In this document: positions 44,356-51,539 of the stretch, one piece after another
Position numbering within the stretch: the first letter of the stretch is position 1
Layout: every line of letters begins with the position of its first letter
Origin: Mesorhizobium ciceri biovar biserrulae WSM1271
GTDB taxonomy: Bacteria > Pseudomonadota > Alphaproteobacteria > Rhizobiales > Rhizobiaceae
Length of the DNA stretch: 64,000 nt
Assembly: GCF_000185905.1 (NCBI RefSeq)
Contig: NC_014923.1
Location: 3,991,501 to 4,055,500, forward strand
Direction: 5' to 3'
Program-made: the position numbers and the translations under genes
The notes under the pieces: generated by a model
What the model was told of the DNA's origin: nothing
The model's database searches: none
The model's input: only the letters and a program-made list of their open reading frames with translations

Positions 44356-44583
44356 TTAGGGGCGGATGGGTATGATATCAGCTTCGTCGATTGTTGCGGC
44401 ATTCGTCTTCACAAATTCCACAACAGCGGCAAAAAGGTCGTTGGCCGCGACTTCGTCGTAGTCCGGCGCGTCTCGGTTCAGACTTAAATCCGTTTCGACA
44501 ACCAACACGGTTTTAAGATCGTCATTCCGAACCCGCACCGTGGTCCATATTGATTTCGCGTGCGACCATGCAGTTTTCCCCAT
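44356..44583 (-). CDS. small unknown protein
   Basis: A 75-residue acidic protein starting MGKTAWSHAKSIWTTVRVRN; the C-terminal half is YDEVAANDLFAAVVEFVKTN. No family recognised. It lies downstream of the P4-family helicase on the same strand, and the ribosome binding site is weak (AAGG next to the ATG). It may be a small satellite gene or a chance frame. Confidence 0.35.
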   Translation of the reverse strand: MGKTAWSHAKSIWTTVRVRNDDLKTVLVVETDLSLNRDAPDYDEVAANDLFAAVVEFVKTNAATIDEADIIPIRP

Positions 44584-44654
44584 GCCTTATGCCAAGCACA
44601 TATTGGAGCTTGCAGCCAAATGCGACAAGCTCAGCGTCAGTTTCACACTGAAGA

Positions 44655-46010
44655 CTACGCCGCATTTTCCCATGTGATGCGGATACCGAGATAACCCCGG
44701 ACGCCGTGGCGCTTGTGCGGATAGATGCCGGTGCGACCAGCGAGCGCGCTGACGAATTGCTTTTGTGTACCGGGGTTCTCGCCAGTGCGGGCTGCAAAAG
44801 CTTTCCATGACGAAAACAGCGATTGGCGACTTTCGAACCCGTCGGCAACCCTTTCGGTGCATTCTTCGAGCCAAGCGCCGATGGTGTCCTCGCTATCAAG
44901 ATATTCCTGCGTAGCGGCAACCACGGCAGGCGGCGGCGATAGGCCGAGCCGCCGCCAGTGCCCGGCACCTTCAATCATCCATGCCAGAATGCCCGGCCAT
45001 TCTTCCCTAAGCCGGTCAGAAAAGCCGAGGATGCGCTTGTCGTCCGGAATGCGAACGATGAAGGGGATCATGTGAAAACGCCGTCGGAAAGCATCATCCA
45101 CGTTGACCAGTGCCGGTTTGTTATTGCCTGCAATCATGAGCTTAAATTGCGGGCTGTATTCGAAAAAATCCTGCCGCATGTATCTCGCCGAGATACGGTC
45201 ACCGCCTGTCAGCGTCTTGATACGAGTTTCGTCCCAACTGCGGCCCTTGGCCGTTTCAGTGGCCGTCACCAGCCTTGCGCCTTGCAGGGCAGCGAGGTCG
45301 GTAGGGTGGCGGTCGGACGCGGAGGCCGTGAAAGTATCGATGCCGGCGGTCTTGGCATAGTCGCCGACGACGCCGGATATGGTTTCGATGAAGGTTGACT
45401 TACCATTGCCGCCCGGTCCCCACAGAAAGAACAACGCGTGTTCAACCGTAAGGCCGGTCAGGCAGTAGCCGCACACCCGCTGAAGGTAGTCGATCAGCGC
45501 GCCGTCGCCGCTGGTCACAAGGTTTAGAAACTCCAGCCATAGCGAGCAGTCGCCCCCGGGCCCGACAGCCGTTGACTTGGTCATGTAATCGCCGGGAATG
45601 ACGCGGCGGCTGCAACCCTCTGCACCAAGCTGGACGACTTCGCCATCGCAATTCAGGGCCATCGGGTCTTCGTCCCACTGGTCGACCACGGCGGCGAGCG
45701 CCGGATCCGAGCGAGCAAGCGAGACGACGGCGGCAACCGTCTTGGCAGATAGTATCCTCCCCCCATCTCTGGGCAGAGCATTGGCCGCATCGTCGCGGCA
45801 CAGGGCACGCGCATAGTTATATACCGTCAGGATTTCGTCGGGTGCCCAGACGACGCCGTCAAAAAGCATCCAGCGCGACCACCCGTCGACGTACCGGGTT
45901 CGCATCGCATGGCGGCGAGCGAACTCAAGCGCCAGCGCCTCGTCGGTGTGTTCCTTGACGGTGTCCAATTCGGCGACGGCGTGGATGCGCCTTTCGTTCT
46001 TCACGTCCAC
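44655..46010 (-). CDS. P4-family replication helicase (D5 N-terminal type)
   Basis: A 451-residue superfamily 3 helicase of the P4/D5 type. Walker A is GPGGNGKST (198-206); downstream are VTATETAKGRSWDETRIKTL and PQFKLMIAGNNKP, characteristic sensor segments. The N-terminal part has a WMLFDGVVW motif typical of the D5 N domain. No primase (TOPRIM or PriCT) domain is attached, so it is shorter than P4 alpha (777 residues). In satellites this protein drives autonomous replication. It overlaps the preceding small gene by 10 bases. Confidence 0.85.
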   Translation of the reverse strand: MDVKNERRIHAVAELDTVKEHTDEALALEFARRHAMRTRYVDGWSRWMLFDGVVWAPDEILTVYNYARALCRDDAANALPRDGGRILSAKTVAAVVSLARSDPALAAVVDQWDEDPMALNCDGEVVQLGAEGCSRRVIPGDYMTKSTAVGPGGDCSLWLEFLNLVTSGDGALIDYLQRVCGYCLTGLTVEHALFFLWGPGGNGKSTFIETISGVVGDYAKTAGIDTFTASASDRHPTDLAALQGARLVTATETAKGRSWDETRIKTLTGGDRISARYMRQDFFEYSPQFKLMIAGNNKPALVNVDDAFRRRFHMIPFIVRIPDDKRILGFSDRLREEWPGILAWMIEGAGHWRRLGLSPPPAVVAATQEYLDSEDTIGAWLEECTERVADGFESRQSLFSSWKAFAARTGENPGTQKQFVSALAGRTGIYPHKRHGVRGYLGIRITWENAA

Positions 46011-46210
46011 ATCCCCTTCTGCCGCCGCCGGCGGCGACGTCCCGCCAAGGTGTCGTCGATGCCTTCAGGTGTTGCTGGCCAGAACGATGGTTCCTGTATC
46101 GGAAAACGCTTGTCATTCATCGACCAGTAGCGCCGGCTCTCCTTGCGTGCCGCAGCGGCGGCAGCGGTGAACAGCGCCGTCACAGTAATGTCGGGCGGCT
46201 TGCCGCTCAT
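46001..46210 (-). CDS. small island protein upstream of the helicase
   Basis: A 69-residue protein starting MSGKPPDITVTALFTAAAAAARK, with a C-terminal run of arginines (GRRRRRRQKGMWT). Its ATG (46208-46210) overlaps the TGA of the preceding gene (TGATG), and its 3' end overlaps the helicase start, so three genes are translationally linked. The basic tail suggests nucleic-acid binding. Confidence 0.5.
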   Translation of the reverse strand: MSGKPPDITVTALFTAAAAAARKESRRYWSMNDKRFPIQEPSFWPATPEGIDDTLAGRRRRRRQKGMWT

Positions 46211-46461
46211 CACGCTCTCCGTCGCCGCGCGGCGCGACCAGACAGGACGGCAACAAGGCGATGATCACGCCGCCATGCGCAGGCAGCAGCAGCTTCGATA
46301 GAACGCCCTTCGCATTCATGTGGGGCGAGCGATGACGCTGGGTGCACTGGCACCAGACCAAACGCAGTACGGCGGGCATTCAGAGCGTGAAAGCTCGCCG
46401 CAGTTGATTGATGAATGATATGGCGCGGTTCGCCATCGTTGGTGTCGTGCGGCGCACGCAT
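46210..46461 (-). CDS. small island protein
   Basis: An 83-residue protein starting MRAPHDTNDGEPRHIIHQST. I chose the ATG at 46459-46461 because GGGAGG lies 6 bases upstream. TGATG coupling to the next gene supports that it is real. Unknown function; many histidines and arginines. Confidence 0.45.
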   Translation of the reverse strand: MRAPHDTNDGEPRHIIHQSTAASFHALNARRTAFGLVPVHPASSLAPHECEGRSIEAAAACAWRRDHRLVAVLSGRAARRRRA

Positions 46462-46586
46462 CGGGCCCTCCCGAGAGAGGCCGGATGGCTTGACGACGCA
46501 TAAGGTGGGACTTATCTTCCGGGCGATCCAAGCCCCGAACTGAAATCCCGAACCCCGCTGTGGCGTCAAGCCCCGGCGGGTTTCGT

Positions 46587-46817
46587 TTATGCTGCGTGGT
46601 CGGGTAACTCACTGGTCGAGCGCAGCGGCCGCGACAGACGGCCTTCTGCCCATTCGCTCAATTCCTCGGGCCGGTAATAAACGGAAACGCCGAGCTTTCT
46701 AAAAGCCGGGCCGCCGCCGAGCGTCCGCAGCTTTTCCAAGGTAATCGGCGCTCGCTTAATGCCGTGCTTCTCCCTGAGGTAGGCCGATGCGTCGCGAGTG
46801 GTGAGCAGCAGGGTCAC
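46587..46817 (-). CDS. AlpA/excisionase-like helix-turn-helix protein
   Basis: A 76-residue DNA-binding protein. From the GTG at 46815-46817 (GGGAG upstream) it reads VTLLLTTRDASAYLREKHGI, then LGGGPAFRKLGVSVYYRPEELSEW, the MerR-like winged-helix pattern of phage AlpA and excisionase proteins. In P4-like satellites AlpA activates the integrase and aids excision; that role is inferred from the location two genes from the integrase. The stop is 125 bases before the next small gene. Confidence 0.7.
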   Translation of the reverse strand: MTLLLTTRDASAYLREKHGIKRAPITLEKLRTLGGGPAFRKLGVSVYYRPEELSEWAEGRLSRPLRSTSELPDHAA

Positions 46818-46902
46818 GATGTTCTCCCGGATTGGACCGCGTTTCTTTTCCGAGAGGCACCTTTTCTCGTCCTTGGCCTGTCCACACGTTGAAATGCAAA
46901 AT

Positions 46903-47682
46903 TTATTTTCGCGACTTTCGCATTTCCCTTCTTCGGAATTGCAAGATCGACGTTGCCTTGATTGGGCTCCCGTCCGCATTTCCCACCCCGGCGTCCTGCA
47001 GAACGGCCAGGGCGAAGGCGATGTAAGGCCCTCTGACGGCAACGACCTCACCGTCCTTGGAGATCGAGCGCGATTGCTTCACCTTTGCGGGCATGTTGAA
47101 GTGATGTTCGAAGAGGATCGCCAGATGCTCGCCAAGCCACCATTCCAGAACACTCTCCGGTCCATCTCGCTCCAGCAGCCAGCGCAGCGGCCATTTGCCG
47201 GGTTGCTGCTCGTCCATCGGCTCCTTCGACGCCGTGAACCGTTCCGACATCAGCTTGGCGATCAGTCCTTCGAAACCAGCCGTAGCCTTCGCAAGGTCCA
47301 AATAAGGGGCCACTTGGTCGCGCCACCATCGGCCACCATCACTGTCCTGCATCCACAGGTCCGTGAAAGCCTGCGCTGCTTTGATCAATTTCTTCCCGTG
47401 TTGCTGAATCCCAGTCCAAGGCTGCGACAGAGCAACATCCTCGAACCTCCGGAGCCAAAACACCGCCCGATCCAGATCGCGGCCAAGCTTCCCCCGGTCC
47501 AGTTTTTCGGGGATTGCTGCGGTCTTTGCTACCGCCTCGACAATTCGGTCAACCGCTTCAGCCGAGAAGATTGCTGAGTATCGCGCCTCAGCTTCGGCGG
47601 CAGCCTTCCGGGCCTCGGCCCTTTCCTGTCGCTGTGAGTGGACGAATGGCGGTTTACCATCTGTCGGCGGTTTCCGGATCAC
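46903..47682 (-). CDS. unknown island protein next to the integrase
   Basis: A 259-residue soluble protein. It has a charged N-terminal helix (HSQRQERAEARKAAAEAEARY) and a conserved-looking C-terminal segment (WPLRWLLERDGPESVLEWWLGEHLAILFEHHFNMP). No known motif. It starts 4 bases after the integrase stop, so it is in the integrase transcript; its role may be in excision or replication. Confidence 0.6.
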   Translation of the reverse strand: MIRKPPTDGKPPFVHSQRQERAEARKAAAEAEARYSAIFSAEAVDRIVEAVAKTAAIPEKLDRGKLGRDLDRAVFWLRRFEDVALSQPWTGIQQHGKKLIKAAQAFTDLWMQDSDGGRWWRDQVAPYLDLAKATAGFEGLIAKLMSERFTASKEPMDEQQPGKWPLRWLLERDGPESVLEWWLGEHLAILFEHHFNMPAKVKQSRSISKDGEVVAVRGPYIAFALAVLQDAGVGNADGSPIKATSILQFRRREMRKSRK

Positions 47683-47686
47683 GCCT

Positions 47687-49006
47687 TCATCCCGCCCGCT
47701 TTTTCATCGGCAACACTTTGCCAGCCTTCTTGCCTGCGAGTGCGGCGGCGATGCCGCTGACCGCACGGGTTGCCGCCTTCGCCGCCGGATGCATCTGGAC
47801 ATGCGCGTAGATCTGCGTCGAGCGGGTGTCGGCATGGCCGAGAATGGCGGCGACCATCGGCAGCGCCATACCGCCCGATACGGCAGCCGAGCCGAGGGAA
47901 TGGCGCAGCACATGCGGGGTCACACCGGGCAGCCCTGCCTTCTTCGTTACTTTTGGCCAAATCCGCTTGGTGCCTTGGAAATGCCCGTCACCGCGCGACG
48001 CCGGAAACACCCACTTCGACCGACCCTCCGGCCGATCGGCGTCGGCATAGCGCGGTAGCGCCGCCAGCAGCGCCGCCGCCGGTGCCGCGAGCGGACGGAC
48101 GCTCTTTCCGGTCTTAGTGTCGTCGAGTACGAGGCAGCCGAGGTCGATGTTGACTTCCGACCATTTGAGCGCGGCGATCTCGTCACGACGGCAGCCGGTA
48201 AGCGCCCACAGCCGAACGATATCAAGCGCTTTCGGGTTGACGCCTTCGGCCTCAAGTTCATCTAGCGCCTTCCCGAGCCGGCCGATTTCTTCGAGGAAGA
48301 GATACCGCGTTCGCTTGCCGTCGACCTTGTTGATCTCGGCGTCGGTCACCGGATTTTGCGCAATCAGTTTGCGCCGTACAGCAAAGCTGAAGACGGACGA
48401 CAGGTTGCGGGCAACCTTGCGCGCCGCGCCTGCCCCGCCTTTGACGATAATGCGGCGGCGTGGCCCAATCTTCTCATCCTTAGCGGTTTTACCCGCCGTT
48501 ATGTCCGCCACCAACTGCTCGATATCGCGCGAGGTGACTTCGGAAATTCGCTTTTTGCCGATCAACGGCACGACGTGATGGCGCAGGCCGGCAATCGTGT
48601 AGGCCTTATTGCGCGGCTTCATCGGCAGCAATTGATCGCCGCGCCGCACGGTGCAACCCTTCTGTTCGTAGAGATCGATCAGATCGCTGATTTTGTCTTC
48701 GTCACGTTTGACCTGCTTTTCTGCAACCGGGTCTTTGCCATTGCTAACCGCCGCCAATGTCTCTTTCGCTTGATCGCGCGCCTGATCCGGCGTCAGCACG
48801 GTGGTCGAGCCGAGTGTAATCCGCTTGATGGCGACGCCGCGCCCGCCGGGATAGGGCCGATACTCGACTTGCCAGCGCTTATCGCCGGACGGGCCGACGC
48901 GCACGCAAAACCCCTTCAGTTGGGTGTCGAAAACCCGGAAGATTTTGCCTTTCGGCTCGATGGCATCAACCACCGATTTGGTGAGTTTCTTTGTTCTTGC
49001 ACTCAT
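47687..49006 (-). CDS. int: tyrosine site-specific integrase (P4-like, DUF4102 arm)
   Basis: A 439-residue integrase from MSARTKKLTKSVVDAIEPKG. The N-terminal DUF4102-type domain (1-100) binds arm sites; the catalytic domain has R273 (TGCRRDEI), H365-x2-R368 (HVLRHSL), H391 (LGHADT) and nucleophile Y400. It would recombine the 50-bp tRNA-Val site. The ATG at 49004-49006 is preferred over an open extension to 49093. The 25-bp repeat lies 27-51 bases upstream of the start, within the probable promoter. Confidence 0.95.
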   Translation of the reverse strand: MSARTKKLTKSVVDAIEPKGKIFRVFDTQLKGFCVRVGPSGDKRWQVEYRPYPGGRGVAIKRITLGSTTVLTPDQARDQAKETLAAVSNGKDPVAEKQVKRDEDKISDLIDLYEQKGCTVRRGDQLLPMKPRNKAYTIAGLRHHVVPLIGKKRISEVTSRDIEQLVADITAGKTAKDEKIGPRRRIIVKGGAGAARKVARNLSSVFSFAVRRKLIAQNPVTDAEINKVDGKRTRYLFLEEIGRLGKALDELEAEGVNPKALDIVRLWALTGCRRDEIAALKWSEVNIDLGCLVLDDTKTGKSVRPLAAPAAALLAALPRYADADRPEGRSKWVFPASRGDGHFQGTKRIWPKVTKKAGLPGVTPHVLRHSLGSAAVSGGMALPMVAAILGHADTRSTQIYAHVQMHPAAKAATRAVSGIAAALAGKKAGKVLPMKKRAG

Positions 49007-49032
49007 GAAGGTTTTCCTATTGTCGTGACGAT

Positions 49033-49057
49033 CCCGGGTCGTCACCGGGTCGTCACC
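49033..49057 (+). repeat. right copy of the 25-bp island-end repeat
   Basis: Identical to 30173-30197, with the same orientation. It lies just upstream of the integrase gene and 112 bases inside attR. Confidence 0.6.
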
Positions 49058-49169
49058 ACGCAGGCGGCTGGAGAAAACACGATATGGTGCCACATAAGAA
49101 AAAGCAATTTAAAAGAAAGGCTTGGTAGGAGAACAGTGGCTTGCGGAAAGCCGCAGAAAGTCGTCGAAC

Positions 49170-49219
49170 CACCCTTCACACGGGTGGGGTCGCAGGTTCA
49201 ATCCCTGCATCGCCCACCA
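49170..49219 (+). repeat. attR: duplicate of the tRNA-Val 3' end
   Basis: Exact 50-base match to 30061-30110, without the 5' half of the tRNA, so not a second tRNA gene. It marks the island's right boundary. Confidence 0.93.
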
Positions 49220-49619
49220 TCGGCCCTCCTGAACGCCGCACCCCAAAATGCCTAGCAACTACACCCCGCCCCTTGCCCGCCAAAATTCTTCTGGGCGAAT
49301 TCCACGCGCTGCTGTAGCTCGCATATCTCTGGAACGGGCAGACGTCGGAGCCGTTTCGGACCTTCATCTGTTCGCGATCCAAAACGACACGTCGATGCGG
49401 TCGTCGGCGCAAAAGACCGTATAGCGTTGTTCCGGCTCAGCGCTCGGGCTTGCTCCATGGGCCGGGCTTCATCGAGCGCCACTTGCCCGACAGGTCGCTG
49501 ACCGCTTCGTCCGTTAGCCAAAGATGCGTAGTCGCAGCAATGGAAGGCGGCGAGATAGTCGCCGCGCATGAACTCCTGTCGATGGGGCCAAACTCTGCCC
49601 TACGCCGGTCGAGCCGCGA
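49220..49619. other. gene-poor junction right of the island
   Basis: About 400 bases with no convincing gene. Several frames of 60-105 codons are open on both strands but lack ribosome binding sites and recognisable motifs. Likely decayed sequence at the old insertion boundary. Confidence 0.5.
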
Positions 49620-49973
49620 TCAGCGCTTCATCGCGTGCAGGATGGCCTGCATGTGCTCTTCCAGGTCGAGTTCGCCCCGAGCCTCGGCGGTCAACAGGTA
49701 ATCGGCCTTGGCCCGGCGGTCGCCTCGGCTGATCGCAGGATAGGAGCAGATGGCAAGCAATGCTTCCTGTTCAATCCGGTCTGCCCTCTTGCGATCGTGG
49801 CTGCTGCTGCCCGCTTGATGAACAACCCTGTGAAGCCCGACATAGCTGGCTTCATGGGCTCCGATCAGCGCCCGCAATTCGGGTGAGGCCCCTTCCGCTT
49901 CGGCAAACGTCGGTTCAACAACCGAGGCCACGGCGGTGAACGCAAGAAGTGTACGGCGTGTGATTTCGGGCAT
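49620..49973 (-). CDS. small exported protein of unknown function
   Basis: A 117-residue protein. MPEITRRTLLAFTAVASVVEPTFAEA has a twin-arginine-like RRTLL motif and a hydrophobic segment, so it is probably exported. The mature part is helical with RKRADRIEQEALLAI and C-terminal LDLEEHMQAILHAMKR. Function unknown. About 300 bases without a gene follow on the 5' side. Confidence 0.55.
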   Translation of the reverse strand: MPEITRRTLLAFTAVASVVEPTFAEAEGASPELRALIGAHEASYVGLHRVVHQAGSSSHDRKRADRIEQEALLAICSYPAISRGDRRAKADYLLTAEARGELDLEEHMQAILHAMKR

Positions 49974-50284
49974 GCCTCATATCCCTGCTGTCTGATCATG
50001 CAGGCACACCATAGCACCGGCGCAACGGTTCGAAGAGATGCTCCGGGACGCGACCGCACTGTCTGCTGACAAAATGTACTCGCTCCCGTAGCTCGCCCGC
50101 CCAGCAGCCAGTGTGGCCTTAAGTCGCAAGGATTGGCTTGCGAAAGCGGGGTTTCGGCCTTCATTGACGCTGCGATCGACACCATATGGTGATCCACAGC
50201 CCTCCAAACGAGAGAAGCTCGCTTGACGCGGTCGCATAGCGGCCGTCAGCCGGCAATGGCTATGAACCAGGAACCTGAAAAACC

Positions 50285-50518
50285 ATGCCTGAAAATGTCA
50301 GACCAATTTCGAAAGACGTCCCCCTCATTCAGCTAGGCGTCTATCAGTGCCGCTTCCCGGTAAGCGAAGACCGGTCGGTACCCGGCGGTTATCGTTTTTG
50401 TGCCGGGCCAACTTCGGCGGATCGCGTCTATTGCGATCACCACCACAGCATCGTGACCGCCGTCGACCCTCGCCGAACCCGTTCAGGTCTCCACCCCGCT
50501 CAACGACGCGCCGCGTAA
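50285..50518 (+). CDS. GcrA-like C-terminal-only protein
   Basis: A 77-residue protein with the segment GVYQCRFPVSEDRSVPGGYR, then FCAGPTSADRVYCDHHH, resembling the cysteine/histidine-rich C-terminal domain of the cell-cycle regulator GcrA. The DNA-binding N-terminal part of GcrA is missing. It may be a truncated paralogue or a small zinc-binding regulator; not full GcrA. Confidence 0.55.
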   Translation: MPENVRPISKDVPLIQLGVYQCRFPVSEDRSVPGGYRFCAGPTSADRVYCDHHHSIVTAVDPRRTRSGLHPAQRRAA

Positions 50519-50644
50519 GTCAAGCGGGCAGCGGCCCCTCGTTCGGGCAGCTGCAAACCGGTGGACTGAATCGGCACGCATTCCACCCGCGGAACAAACC
50601 GGTACGCCAGCGAGTTTCTGTCCGACGAAACTTGAGGGAAAGCC

Positions 50645-50902
50645 ATGTCCAGATTTCTGCTGGCGACAAGCGTCGCCGTTCTTTTCGCCGTCGCGCCGGC
50701 CTTGGCCGCGGACGACAAGCCGCTGCCGCCGCCCAATGCCAAGAAGCTGTCGGAGATCATCGCCAAGGTCGAGCAGCGCGACGGCTTTCGCTATGTGGAC
50801 GAGGTCGACTGGGACAGCGGCGCCTACACCGTCACCTATTACACGGCGGACAAGGCGAAGGTCGAAATCACCTATGATCCTGTGACGGCGGAGCCGAAAT
50901 AG
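50645..50902 (+). CDS. PepSY domain-containing small secreted protein
   Basis: An 85-residue protein: signal peptide (MSRFLLATSVAVLFAVAPALA) followed by a PepSY domain (KLSEIIAKVEQRDGFRYVDE, then VTYYTADKAKVEITYDP). PepSY proteins often inhibit peptidases or bind ligands in the periplasm. Ribosome binding site GAGGGAAAGCC. Small stand-alone gene. Confidence 0.75.
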   Translation: MSRFLLATSVAVLFAVAPALAADDKPLPPPNAKKLSEIIAKVEQRDGFRYVDEVDWDSGAYTVTYYTADKAKVEITYDPVTAEPK

Positions 50903-51061
50903 GGACGCTCCGACGCGAATTCGTTCTCGGCTGCGTCACAGGCTCCCGGCGCCAACTTCGGCGATCGCCCTGGCGCGGGCACCTCCCCTTGCGTCAGTCG
51001 TGCTTTGATGGCTGACTGTCGTTTCCTGGAATAGCTCCGGGCGCCGCATTGGGGGATGGGG

Positions 51062-51538
51062 ATGGCGACGGCAAAGCACGTGATGAAGCGCATATTGATG
51101 ATGTTGGCCGGCTACTTCGTATCGGTGCTGGTCGGCCTGATCGCCGTGGCGGTGATCTATGGCGTGCTCAGTTCCTTGCCCAACGCGCCCAATTATTTCG
51201 ACGTCATGGGCGTTTCGCCGATCGCGGTGCTGCTGGTGCCGCCGCTCGGCATGTTCGTCTATTTCCTGACGATCGTGGTGACCGCGCTGCAGACGTTGAT
51301 CTTCGCGCTGATTGCCGAGTTCTTCTCGTTGCGCAATGTCCTGCTGCACATGGTTTTCGGCGCCGGCACCGCAGTCGGCGGCTTCGCCCTGATCTGGCCG
51401 AGCGCACCGGAGGACATGGACCCGGAGCGTTGGGTCGACATCGGCATCATTGCCGCTGCCGGCCTTGTCGCCGGGTTGCTCTATTGGCTGATCGCTGGGC
51501 GCGACGCCGGCTTCCGACGGCCACTGTTCGAGCGCTAA
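51062..51538 (+). CDS. small membrane protein
   Basis: A 158-residue protein with four to five membrane segments (MLAGYFVSVLVGLIAVAVIY; AVLLVPPLGMFVYFLTIVVT; LQTLIFALIAEFF; IGIIAAAGLVAGLLYWLIA). No family recognised. The start is ATG 51062, after a G-rich ribosome binding site; ATG 51056 in the same frame is possible. Ends one base before the stop of the convergent L,D-transpeptidase. Confidence 0.65.
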   Translation: MATAKHVMKRILMMLAGYFVSVLVGLIAVAVIYGVLSSLPNAPNYFDVMGVSPIAVLLVPPLGMFVYFLTIVVTALQTLIFALIAEFFSLRNVLLHMVFGAGTAVGGFALIWPSAPEDMDPERWVDIGIIAAAGLVAGLLYWLIAGRDAGFRRPLFER

Positions 51539-51539
51539 A

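Larger units (their letters stand above)
30061..49219. mobile_element. integrated genomic island at tRNA-Val, phage-satellite-like
   Basis: Bounded by exact 50-bp direct repeats, with a tyrosine integrase at the right end reading inward. Repeat-to-repeat length is 19,109 bases. The right end carries phage-satellite functions (integrase, AlpA-like regulator, P4-family helicase, terminase small subunit); the remainder is cargo, including the PurZ-like locus. No capsid, tail, lysis or conjugation genes are present. Several stretches (for example 33500-34500 and 41100-41300) are visibly lower in GC than the chromosome around them. Confidence 0.93.

Noticed and set aside
49170..49219. A second tRNA-Val gene
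   Set aside because: Only the 3' 50 bases are present; no D-arm or 5' acceptor strand.
30061..49219. A symbiosis or conjugative (ICE) island
   Set aside because: No nod, nif, fix, relaxase or type IV secretion genes.
49252..49569. A 105-codon minus-strand frame right of the island
   Set aside because: No ribosome binding site, no recognised motif, and other frames are open over it.
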